Shown: positions 1 through 6,466 of the stretch, piece after piece
How the letters are laid out: each line of letters begins with the position of its first letter
Position numbering within the stretch: the stretch's first letter is position 1
Source of the DNA: Candidatus Pelearchaeum sp.
GTDB taxonomy: Archaea > Thermoproteota > Nitrososphaeria_A > Caldarchaeales > Caldarchaeaceae
DNA: 12,578 nucleotides
Assembly (NCBI GenBank): GCA_015520425.1
Contig: WAQC01000018.1
Span: 1 to 12,578, forward strand
Direction: 5' to 3'
Position numbers and translations under genes: made by a program
Notes under the pieces: model-generated
The model's input: the letters and a program-made list of their open reading frames with translations, nothing else
Database searches by the model: none
What the model was told of the DNA's origin: nothing

Positions 1-35
1 AGGTCTAGACGCGTCCCTGTAAGATGCTTAGACCT
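1..35. repeat. Short inverted repeat at left window edge
   Basis: AGGTCTA at 1-7 is matched by its reverse complement TAGACCT at 29-35, with a 21-base spacer. It lies 16 bases beyond the stop codon of the SsnA-like gene. No T-run follows on the minus strand, so a classical terminator is not supported. It could be chance or part of a structure that continues outside the window. Confidence 0.25.
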
Positions 36-51
36 GCATAATTGGTTTCGT

Positions 52-1419
52 TTACCTCAGTTTTAGTGGCTCAACGGCTTCAAGCGGCGAGGAGCCCAGC
101 CTCTCCCATAGACGCCCAATAATCCCCAGAACCTCCTTCTGGGCCTCCTCCTGCGCAACCTTCAGCAGGCGTTGATTCTCAGCTATGAGCTCGCCATCCA
201 CGAAGACATGCGTTACGTCTCCGCCTTTTATCCCGTTGACTATGTAGTTGTATGGTGAGCCTGTGAGCGGTGTGGCCAGTATCTTGGGCCGTATTATGAT
301 GATGTCTGCCTTCTTCCCAGGCTCTAGGGAGCCCAGCTCTCTAAGGCCATAAGCGCGGGCAGCGTCTATCGTTGCCATCTCCACAACCTTCTGCGCCGAG
401 ATAACCCCAGGGTCGCGGCGCGCTACCCTGTGGAGCAGGAAGCAGGAGCGCATGTTCTCAAACATGTCAAAGACATACCCGTCGTTCCCAAGGCTTACAT
501 TAACACCGTTGGCCAGCATCTCTGGAAGAGGCTGGACGCCAACGGCGTTGAGCATGTTGCTCATAGGGTTGTGCGCAACGTTGGTCTTCGTCTCACCGAG
601 TATTCTTATCTCCTCAACGTTTAGATGGACGCAGTGAGCCAGCACAGCGCGCTCCGAGAGGAGGCCAACATCACGAAGCCGCTCAACTGTTCTCTTACCA
701 TACCGCTCTATGTTGTGATAAACGTCGTTGGGGCCTTCTGAGACGTGTATGGTTAGTGGGGCTTTGTATTTCTCGGCTGCCTCAACCCCAGCCCTTATGA
801 GGTCGTCGCTAATCGTGAATGATGCGTGTAGGCTTATCATGCCTATTGCTCTTCCCCTGTCGCCGCGCTTGAGGAAGCGTATGTTCTCCTCAAGGCCGCG
901 CCGTCCTTCTTCTTCACTTCTCCTCTCGGTTGCCTCAAACGAGATTATCCCGCGTATCCCTACTTTATTCACCGCCTCTGCTATCCTGTCCAGCGAGCCT
1001 TCTATCCCGTTGGGCGCCGAGTATGTGTCGGCGAAGGCTGTTGTTCCGCTTAGGGCGAACTCCATACACGCCGCGAGCGCGGTAGCGTATGCGTCGTCAT
1101 TATTCAGCTTCTCGTCAAGCGGCCACCACACGCGCTGGAGTATCTGGAGAAAGTCGCTGGGCGGCTTGATGTTGAGCGCCGCTCCTCTAAGGGCTATCCC
1201 GTATAGATGCGTGTGCGCGCATATCAGCCCAGGCATAACTATGCTATCACGCGCTTCAACAACCCTGTCTGGCTTCCCGTAGCGTAGAACATCATCCACA
1301 CCCCCTACAGCAGCTATCCTATCGCCCTCAACCATCACAGCACCCCTGCTCACCACGCGGCGGTCAGCGTCCATAGTAACTACTAGCCCATCCCTGATGA
1401 GCGTCTTCTCGCCAGACAT
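52..1419 (-). CDS. ssnA: SsnA-like metal-dependent amidohydrolase (deaminase/hydrolase of N-heterocycles)
   Basis: A 455-residue amidohydrolase of the SsnA / S-adenosylhomocysteine deaminase / atrazine chlorohydrolase group. Visible metal and catalytic residues are H69 and H71 (CAHTH), H225 with E228 (IHVSE), H262 (LAHC) and D313 (GND), the usual one-metal set. Resemblance to bacterial SsnA is closer than to generic MTA/SAH deaminases: the PPSDF...WWPLDEKL segment (about 86-105), SFEATER (160-166) and EENIRF (177-182) have counterparts in E. coli SsnA. The substrate is not known with certainty. In bacteria ssnA belongs to anaerobic purine/urate catabolic clusters, so a cyclic purine or pyrimidine breakdown product is plausible. 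The ATG at 1419 lies 4 bases after the stop of the LLM oxidoreductase, so the two are almost certainly co-transcribed and probably translationally coupled. The length is normal for the family and the gene appears intact. Confidence 0.85.
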   Translation of the reverse strand: MSGEKTLIRDGLVVTMDADRRVVSRGAVMVEGDRIAAVGGVDDVLRYGKPDRVVEARDSIVMPGLICAHTHLYGIALRGAALNIKPPSDFLQILQRVWWPLDEKLNNDDAYATALAACMEFALSGTTAFADTYSAPNGIEGSLDRIAEAVNKVGIRGIISFEATERRSEEEGRRGLEENIRFLKRGDRGRAIGMISLHASFTISDDLIRAGVEAAEKYKAPLTIHVSEGPNDVYHNIERYGKRTVERLRDVGLLSERAVLAHCVHLNVEEIRILGETKTNVAHNPMSNMLNAVGVQPLPEMLANGVNVSLGNDGYVFDMFENMRSCFLLHRVARRDPGVISAQKVVEMATIDAARAYGLRELGSLEPGKKADIIIIRPKILATPLTGSPYNYIVNGIKGGDVTHVFVDGELIAENQRLLKVAQEEAQKEVLGIIGRLWERLGSSPLEAVEPLKLR

Positions 1420-1423
1420 CCAG

Positions 1424-2431
1424 CTACACCGAGGCTATCTTCTTGATTACGTACTCGGCGTTTCCGCTCAGTGGGAGTAGTAGCGGCGATGTGCAGCCGT
1501 GTTGCATGTATTCCTTGACTTTAGCCTTCACGTCTTCAACCGTGCCTGAGGCGGTTATCAGCCTCACCACATCATCGGGAACTATCTCGGTGGCCTTCTC
1601 AATCCCCCCAGGCTTGGCTGGCCAGCCTCCCATAACTTCCTGAACCTCCCTAATCAAATCCTCGCTGACGCCGCTGGCCTTCATGATATGCGGCTGCTGG
1701 CCCAGCGTCATGGTTACATGCTTCTTCGCCAGCCTTATCGCCTTGTCGGCATCCTCCTCCATTGAGCAGGCTATGAGCTGCGGCCTGTCTATCTCTTCCA
1801 GCTTCCTTCCAGCCTTTGCAGCTCCCTCCCTGATGCGCTCAAGCGCCTTGTCATTATACTGGGGTGAGACCAGGTAGTTTAGGAGCACGCCGTCAGCTAT
1901 CTCGCCTGCGAGGCGCATCATCTCAAAGCCCGTAGCGCCGATGTATATCGGGATATTACGCGGCTTCTCCCCAGCGCCGTGAAGAACATCCAAGCGAACC
2001 CCACGCATCTTGACGAACTCTCCCTCGTAATCCACCGTCTCCATCCTGAAGAGACGACGTATAACCTCCACATACTCCCGCATACACCTGAGAGGCTTCC
2101 TCCTCTCAATCCCAACCTTCCACGCCAGCGGGTCCCACCAGGCGCCAAGCCCAAGCATCACGCGCCCATCAGAGAGCTCGTCAAGCGTGGCGAAGGTCTG
2201 CGCTATGAGCGCGGCGTTCCTAGTCCATGTGTTTATCACACCAGCCCCTACCTTGATTCTCTTAGTATCAGTAGCTATCGCCGCCATAGGTATTAGGGCA
2301 TCCCTAGCGAGCCTTGACTCAGCAACCCACACAGACTCAAACCCATTCTCCTCAGCAATCTGAGAATACCTAACCATCTCCCGCACATGCATGTCCTGCA
2401 GGTAGAGGCCTAAGCGTGGAATTGAAGCCAT
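1424..2431 (-). CDS. LLM-class (luciferase-like, Mer-like) flavin/F420-dependent oxidoreductase
   Basis: About 335 residues of the bacterial-luciferase-like TIM-barrel superfamily. The N-terminus (IPRLGLYLQD), the AEENGFESVWVAE segment, RIKVGAGVINTWTRN, and the LSDGRVMLGLG stretch are typical of archaeal methylenetetrahydromethanopterin-reductase-like (Mer) proteins. Members use F420 or FMN; the cofactor cannot be read directly here. True Mer serves C1 metabolism, but a location between a nucleotidyltransferase gene and an SsnA-type amidohydrolase suggests a redox step on a heterocyclic substrate instead. The frame could also start at a TTG at 2446, five codons earlier. The ATG at 2431 is preferred because homologues typically begin near this point, although neither start has a well-spaced Shine-Dalgarno. 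It follows the nucleotidyltransferase stop by 32 bases and precedes ssnA by 4. Confidence 0.8.
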   Translation of the reverse strand: MASIPRLGLYLQDMHVREMVRYSQIAEENGFESVWVAESRLARDALIPMAAIATDTKRIKVGAGVINTWTRNAALIAQTFATLDELSDGRVMLGLGAWWDPLAWKVGIERRKPLRCMREYVEVIRRLFRMETVDYEGEFVKMRGVRLDVLHGAGEKPRNIPIYIGATGFEMMRLAGEIADGVLLNYLVSPQYNDKALERIREGAAKAGRKLEEIDRPQLIACSMEEDADKAIRLAKKHVTMTLGQQPHIMKASGVSEDLIREVQEVMGGWPAKPGGIEKATEIVPDDVVRLITASGTVEDVKAKVKEYMQHGCTSPLLLPLSGNAEYVIKKIASV

Positions 2432-2463
2432 AACACCAAAAACCAAACACTACGTAATAATCA

Positions 2464-2910
2464 TTACCCGCGAAGCCTCGCTAGCCTTATCCGCGCAATC
2501 TTGGATAGGTTCCACCTGCCGTATTTATTCACCAGTACATAGTTCTCATCCGCAAGCCTTTGAAGGAGCTTCTCAACGTATCCATCAAACCCCATCCTAT
2601 CGTAGAGAACCTTATAGCCCAGCGCCAAGCCAGAGAGGAACGCTCCAGGCTTTAGATTATCCTGAAACTGCCTAACATCCATTACATGGGCGTCAAAAGC
2701 TCTATTTCCTCCACTGGCTCTTAGCAACTTTATGCGCAGCTCCGTCTCCTTAGATAATTTCTTCTCAAAACTCAGCTCCCCATCAACCACTATCAAAACA
2801 TCAACATCAACAGACTGTTTATCATAATATACACTACTCCCAAACACAACAACAGCCAATAACCTATCGCCGAATATTTCTCTGGCGATATTCACGATGC
2901 TACTAAACAT
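2464..2910 (-). CDS. MNT-type nucleotidyltransferase-fold protein
   Basis: A 148-residue protein with the minimal nucleotidyltransferase signature. G24-S25-S26 is followed by D35-x-D37 (DVDVLIV), with a third acidic candidate at D73 (FDAHVMD). This is the pol-beta superfamily core, so a nucleotidyl-transfer role (for example AMPylation of a partner) is family knowledge, not shown here. MNT proteins usually pair with a HEPN partner, but none is visible next to this gene. GAGGAGG lies about 10 bases upstream of the ATG at 2910 and supports that start. Its DNA is clearly more AT-rich than its neighbours: a hand count gives about 46 G+C in 2761-2880, against about 66 in 5281-5400 of the hydantoinase gene. 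It sits inside a catabolic gene run, so it looks like an insertion of foreign or accessory origin. Confidence 0.7.
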   Translation of the reverse strand: MFSSIVNIAREIFGDRLLAVVVFGSSVYYDKQSVDVDVLIVVDGELSFEKKLSKETELRIKLLRASGGNRAFDAHVMDVRQFQDNLKPGAFLSGLALGYKVLYDRMGFDGYVEKLLQRLADENYVLVNKYGRWNLSKIARIRLARLRG

Positions 2911-3025
2911 CTATGCCGCTCCTCCTCAAGTATGCCAGAGCAGCCTCAACAACTTTCCCAGCCATTCCAATGGCAGCATATGCTCGCGGGCGATTTTTCT
3001 GAATAGACTCATAATGTAAGTTATG
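2903..3025 (-). pseudogene. Possible remnant reading frame upstream of the nucleotidyltransferase gene
   Basis: A frame open from just downstream of a TAA at 3026-3028 ends in a TAG at 2903-2905, overlapping the first codons of the nucleotidyltransferase gene. Its later part, AYAAIGMAGKVVEAALAY, reads like an amphipathic protein helix and not random sequence. There is no in-frame ATG before residue 20 or so, so it is not a complete gene as it stands. It may be the tail of a decayed partner gene (a HEPN partner would fit the neighbour), or chance. A separate 28-codon ATG frame covers part of the same stretch. Confidence is low. Confidence 0.2.
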
Positions 3026-3032
3026 TTAAGTT
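3014..3032. repeat. Short tandem direct repeat after the adenine deaminase stop
   Basis: ATGTAAGTT (3014-3022) is followed at once by ATGTTAAGTT (3023-3032), two near-identical AT-rich units beginning 3 bases beyond the ade stop codon. On the minus strand the units read AACTTAACAT and AACTTACAT. The CTTAAC portion could act as a weak TATA-like element for the nucleotidyltransferase gene. It may equally be a scar of an insertion. Confidence 0.3.
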
Positions 3033-3034
3033 AT

Positions 3035-4807
3035 CTACTCAGCCAGCCAGGGTATGAATTTCTGCTGGTCAACGTCAAATATTCCTTTGTCGGTTATTCT
3101 TGCGTGTGGGATTACTGAGAGGGTTAGTAGGTTGGGGAGGGGCATGTATGGGTGGTCTAGCACGCCCATCTCCTTGAATGCTCTCCGTAGGTTCTTCATC
3201 TTCTCCGCCACCGTCTCAAACTTCTCCTCCGACATTAGCCCAGCTACGGGGAGCTCAATCTTTGCCAGCACCCTGGAGTTCTTTACAGCGGCTATTCCCC
3301 CTCGGCTCTCAATCACCAGCGAGGCTGCTTTATGCATGTCTCGCGTATCTGTTCCCACTACTATGAGGTTGTGCGCGTCGTGAGCGACTGTTGAGGCTAT
3401 CGCTCCCTGTTTGATTAGGTTGCGGGCAAACCCCACTCCTCTGCTACCCGTCTTTCCATGCCGCTCAAAGACGAGCACCAACGCTATATTATCCAGAACA
3501 AACCTGCCATCCCTAACCTCAACCTCAACACGCCCAATCCTGGTGAGAATCATCTCTAGGAAGGCGGCTGCGGGGTTCTCAAGCTCGCCAGAGTAGGAGG
3601 CGAAGTCTATTGCGTTGACCGTTATCTTGCCATTCTGTATGGGTGGCTTCACCTCAAAGTCCTTCTCGCTTAGGGTGGGGAGCTTCACGGTGTCCAGTGC
3701 CTTACGGTCAAACCTCCTCTCTGGAATCTCCACCACCAGCTTTCCATCCCTAGCTACGACCTTGCCATCGGCTATAACCATGCTAACGCTGAACTTCTCC
3801 AAGCTCCGTAGGAGAACGATGTCAGCAACCTTCCCAGGAGCTATCGCGCCCAAGTTAAACATACGCATATGCAAAGCTGGCCTGAGCGTGGCGCTCCTAA
3901 CAGCCTCAACAGGGTCCATCCCAGCCTCAATAACAGCCCTGACCACATGGTCAAGATGCCCAGTCTCGCGCAGGTTATCAGGCATAACATCATCAGTCAC
4001 TAAGATTATGTTCCAGGGGTCTGGAAGCCTCTTAAGCTCCGCTACGAATTTCCTGGCGTCTAGTATGTAGGGGCCGCGTAGCTTTAGGTACATCCCAGCC
4101 CTAAGCTTCTCCAACGCCGTCTCTACTGTGAAGTTCTCGTGGTCCGCCTCTGGGCCTGCTGCCGCGTAGGCGTTTAGCCTAGCTCCTGAGAGGAGGACGC
4201 AGTGGCCGTCTATAACTGCTCCGCGCCTATGCCCTATCTCAATCATGCGTATCATCTTCGGGCTATTGGAGAGCACTCCCTCGTAGTCCATCACCTCACC
4301 CAGGCCGACGATTCCATCCCAGCCAAGCATCTCCTCAACATCTTCAGGCGTTATCTCAGCACCAGCGGTTACCGCCTGCGACTCTGGAACACACGTGGGC
4401 GCGAAGAAGTATATCTTAAGCGGGAGGCCGCGGCCGTTCTCCAGCATCATGCGCACACCCTCCTTACCGAGGACATTCGCTATCTCATGCGGGTCTGCGC
4501 ACACTGTAGTTGTCCCGCGCGGGAGCACGGCCTCGGCGAACCTGGCTGGCGTTATCATGCTACTCTCTATGTGTAGGTGCGTGTCTATCAGGCCTGGAAC
4601 AGCCGTAGCCCCGTCTCCATCTATAACCTCATCAGCGTCCCGCACCTCGTCGCCAACATAAACAATCCTATCGTGATAGACGCCAATACCAGACCTTATT
4701 ATCTCGCCTGAAAAGACGTTAAGCACATCAACATTCTTTATGAAGAGCGTCAGCCTCCTCTTCCCAAGCGCCGCCTCAATAATCTCAGAAACGCTCGGCT
4801 GCGACAT
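3035..4807 (-). CDS. ade: Adenine deaminase (adenine to hypoxanthine plus ammonia)
   Basis: A 590-residue adenine deaminase of the amidohydrolase superfamily, of normal length and intact. The N-terminal beta-sandwich leads into the metal-binding H77-x-H79-x-E81 (THLHIE). The family signature ADPHE follows at 104-108, then GLGEVMDYEG with E171, H202 (DGHC), H223-E224 and the TDD at 271-273. The C-terminal adenine-deaminase domain includes TVAHDAHNL near residue 475, which is diagnostic against other amidohydrolases. The enzyme deaminates free adenine to hypoxanthine for salvage or catabolism, in the cytoplasm. The ATG at 4807 has no Shine-Dalgarno. A TATA box about 29 bases upstream indicates a leaderless transcript. 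It is the first gene of the leftward run and is divergent from the hydantoinase gene. Confidence 0.95.
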   Translation of the reverse strand: MSQPSVSEIIEAALGKRRLTLFIKNVDVLNVFSGEIIRSGIGVYHDRIVYVGDEVRDADEVIDGDGATAVPGLIDTHLHIESSMITPARFAEAVLPRGTTTVCADPHEIANVLGKEGVRMMLENGRGLPLKIYFFAPTCVPESQAVTAGAEITPEDVEEMLGWDGIVGLGEVMDYEGVLSNSPKMIRMIEIGHRRGAVIDGHCVLLSGARLNAYAAAGPEADHENFTVETALEKLRAGMYLKLRGPYILDARKFVAELKRLPDPWNIILVTDDVMPDNLRETGHLDHVVRAVIEAGMDPVEAVRSATLRPALHMRMFNLGAIAPGKVADIVLLRSLEKFSVSMVIADGKVVARDGKLVVEIPERRFDRKALDTVKLPTLSEKDFEVKPPIQNGKITVNAIDFASYSGELENPAAAFLEMILTRIGRVEVEVRDGRFVLDNIALVLVFERHGKTGSRGVGFARNLIKQGAIASTVAHDAHNLIVVGTDTRDMHKAASLVIESRGGIAAVKNSRVLAKIELPVAGLMSEEKFETVAEKMKNLRRAFKEMGVLDHPYMPLPNLLTLSVIPHARITDKGIFDVDQQKFIPWLAE

Positions 4808-4832
4808 TTTTCACATGCTATCTTAATGCTCA

Positions 4833-4839
4833 TATAAAG
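4833..4839 (-). promoter_or_regulatory. TATA box of adenine deaminase promoter
   Basis: On the minus strand CTTTATA is centred about 29 bases upstream of the ade ATG. That is the distance expected for an archaeal promoter whose transcript begins at or just before the start codon. The absence of any ribosome-binding site before the ATG agrees with leaderless initiation. Confidence 0.6.
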
Positions 4840-4900
4840 GTTTAGATGGATGGACAATAATACGCCTAGCCCCTTCCACTCTCTAGCCCTGTTGAGGCAG

Positions 4901-4910
4901 GTATAAAAAT
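4901..4910. promoter_or_regulatory. Second TATA-like element in the divergent control region
   Basis: GTATAAAAAT is an AT-rich island in otherwise mixed sequence. Read on the minus strand it resembles a TATA box that would give ade a leader of about 70 bases. Read on the plus strand it would start a transcript near 4931, right at the left arm of the concentric dyad, which would then form a 5'-leader hairpin. Direction cannot be decided from sequence. Confidence 0.3.
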
Positions 4911-4932
4911 CTCAGAAGCGTTTTGTATGCTC

Positions 4933-4975
4933 TTGTCGTCTTTACAGTCAAGCAGCTTGACGATAGAGACGACAA
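4933..4975. promoter_or_regulatory. Concentric 43-base dyad, candidate operator
   Basis: Outer arms TTGTCGTCT (4933-4941) and AGACGACAA (4967-4975) are perfect reverse complements. Inner arms GTCAAGC (4947-4953) and GCTTGAC (4955-4961) are also perfect. Both pairs share the same centre, base 4954. Sixteen fully paired positions per side, nested about one point, are very unlikely by chance. The site lies between the divergent ade and hydantoinase promoters, ending about 15 bases before the hydantoinase TATA-like box. That position suits a regulator that binds as a dimer or dimer of dimers. An RNA hairpin in a leader is the alternative. No copy was noticed elsewhere in the window. Confidence 0.65.
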
Positions 4976-4989
4976 ATCCATGGTATATG

Positions 4990-4998
4990 CTTTATTTA
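4990..4998 (+). promoter_or_regulatory. TATA box of hydantoinase gene promoter
   Basis: CTTTATTTA is centred about 32 bases upstream of the ATG at 5026, so transcription would start only a few bases before the gene. No Shine-Dalgarno precedes the ATG. The box follows the concentric dyad by about 15 bases, so a protein on the dyad could contact or block TBP/TFB. Confidence 0.5.
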
Positions 4999-5025
4999 GT
5001 GAGCAATTAGTAATGTGGGCTGCCT

Positions 5026-6420
5026 ATGCTTGACTTGGTTATTAGGGGCGGGAGTGTTGCGACGGAGTTTGGCGTCTTCCAGGCGGATATAGGGGTTGAG
5101 GATGGCAGGATTTCCAGGGTTGCGCGTCTGGTTGAGGAGCCTGCTGAGAAGGTAATCAACGCTGGTGGGAAGCTCGTAATCCCAGGGGGTATTGACGGCC
5201 ATGTCCATTTCGCCATGCATTACAGCGATGGCATCTATACTGCGGATGACTTCTATAGCGGCACCGTCGCTGCTGCCTGCGGCGGGATAACCACCATAAT
5301 AGACTTCGCAACACCAGAGCAGGGCCAGTCGTTTATTGATGCTTTTATCGCTAGGCGCCGCCAGGCTGATGGTGAGGTGGCCGTAGATTATGGCCTGCAC
5401 CTATCTGTGGTAAGCGCCGATGCGCGGCGCCTGGCCGAGCTTGGGGAGCTGTATAACGAGCATGGCGTTGCAAGCATTAAGGTCTTCACGGCCTACCGTA
5501 GGCGTGGCCTCATGCTGGATGACGGAGCTATGCTAGACGTTCTCCGCGAGGCTGCTAGGCTGGGAATACTAGTTCTAGCCCACTGCGAGAATGAGGACAT
5601 CATAAACCGTAATGTTGAGCGATTCCTATCCGAGGGGAAGACGGGTGTAGAGTATCATGGTTTGAGCAGGCCTGACTATGTTGAGGCCGAGGCTATACGC
5701 CGTCTCTCGTTCTTCGCAGGCTTAACAGGAGCTAGGCTACTAGTTGTCCACCTCTCCTCTGGTATGGGTCTTGAGGCTGTGAGAGATGCGAGACGCGTTG
5801 GTGTTAGGGTTTATGCCGAGACCTGCCCCCACTACCTAATGTTTGACGACTCTGTTTATCGGAGCAGAGATGCCGCGCTCTATCTAATGTCCCCACCTCT
5901 CAAGAGCACGCGTGATAGGGATGCTCTATGGGAGGGCGTGGTTGATGGTGGAATAACGGTGATGGGAAGCGACCACGCGTGTTTCACAGCCAGGGATAAG
6001 AGACGCTCAGAGGTCTTCACTGAGATTCCAGGCGGCGTTCAGGGGACTGAGAACATAATACCCATACTCTACTCAGAGGGCGTCGCCAAGGGCCGTTTAT
6101 CTATTGAGCGCTTCGTCGCGCTGGTTTCAGCAAACCCAGCAAGGCTATACGGCCTCTACCCGCGTAAGGGCGCGATACTCCCAGGCTCCGACGCCGACTT
6201 GACGATAATAGACCCGAACATGAAGGTTAGGCTGGGCAGGGATGCGCTGCACAGCAGGCTTGACCACTCCATCTATGAAGGGGTTGAGGTCAGGGGCTAT
6301 CCTACGGAGGTCGTATCACGCGGCCGTGTTATAGTTGAGAACCGCGAGTTCGTCGGGCAGAGGGGATGGGGACAATACCTAGCCAGGAGAGGAAACCCGA
6401 AAACAGTAGAGGGTTTATAA
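5026..6420 (+). CDS. Dihydropyrimidinase/hydantoinase-family cyclic amidohydrolase (HyuA-like)
   Basis: A 464-residue cyclic amidohydrolase, normal length. The binuclear-metal set is complete: H59-V-H61, carbamylated-lysine candidate K152, H186 (LAHCEN), H242 (VVHLSSG) and D316 (GSDHACFT). K152-V-F-T-A-Y157 matches the KxFxAY pattern of dihydropyrimidinases and D-hydantoinases; allantoinases usually carry a different segment here, so ring-opening of a dihydropyrimidine, hydantoin or related cyclic amide is favoured. HGLSRPDYVEAEAI (211-224) and LYGLYPRKG resemble E. coli HyuA, which neighbours ssnA in purine-related clusters. The ATG is supported by the usual family N-terminus (LDLVIRGG) and by a TATA-like box about 32 bases upstream. 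It is the first gene of the rightward run, 46 bases before the binding-protein gene. The exact substrate is unknown. Confidence 0.85.
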   Translation: MLDLVIRGGSVATEFGVFQADIGVEDGRISRVARLVEEPAEKVINAGGKLVIPGGIDGHVHFAMHYSDGIYTADDFYSGTVAAACGGITTIIDFATPEQGQSFIDAFIARRRQADGEVAVDYGLHLSVVSADARRLAELGELYNEHGVASIKVFTAYRRRGLMLDDGAMLDVLREAARLGILVLAHCENEDIINRNVERFLSEGKTGVEYHGLSRPDYVEAEAIRRLSFFAGLTGARLLVVHLSSGMGLEAVRDARRVGVRVYAETCPHYLMFDDSVYRSRDAALYLMSPPLKSTRDRDALWEGVVDGGITVMGSDHACFTARDKRRSEVFTEIPGGVQGTENIIPILYSEGVAKGRLSIERFVALVSANPARLYGLYPRKGAILPGSDADLTIIDPNMKVRLGRDALHSRLDHSIYEGVEVRGYPTEVVSRGRVIVENREFVGQRGWGQYLARRGNPKTVEGL

Positions 6421-6436
6421 TGAATCCGCTACAATC

Positions 6437-6444
6437 CTTAAATA
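6437..6444 (+). promoter_or_regulatory. TATA box for the binding-protein gene
   Basis: CTTAAATA is centred about 26 bases upstream of the ATG at 6467, and no convincing Shine-Dalgarno precedes that ATG. This suggests a separate leaderless transcript for the transporter in addition to read-through from the hydantoinase gene. Confidence 0.5.
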
Positions 6445-6466
6445 CAATTTGTGTAAGTAAGTTGAT

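Noticed and set aside
728..1282. Long plus-strand open frame (184 codons) across the SsnA-like gene
   Set aside because: It is antisense to a gene with complete amidohydrolase motifs, its product is low-complexity Ser/Ala/Leu-rich, and it has no promoter or recognisable domain.
2454..2467. Inverted repeat GTAAT/ATTAC between the nucleotidyltransferase and LLM genes
   Set aside because: Only five-base arms in AT-rich sequence; expected by chance and partly inside the stop region of the upstream gene.
2926..3012. 28-codon ATG frame on the minus strand between ade and the nucleotidyltransferase gene
   Set aside because: Short, with no ribosome-binding site and no recognisable motif. Another frame over the same bases reads more like protein. 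Kept only as context for the possible remnant.
3615..4070. Plus-strand open frame across adenine deaminase
   Set aside because: Antisense shadow with Ser/Thr/Leu-rich composition; the minus strand encodes an intact adenine deaminase.
5026..6420. Allantoinase identity for the hydantoinase-type gene
   Set aside because: The carbamylated-lysine segment is KVFTAY with Tyr157, the dihydropyrimidinase/hydantoinase pattern. Allantoinase remains possible but less likely.
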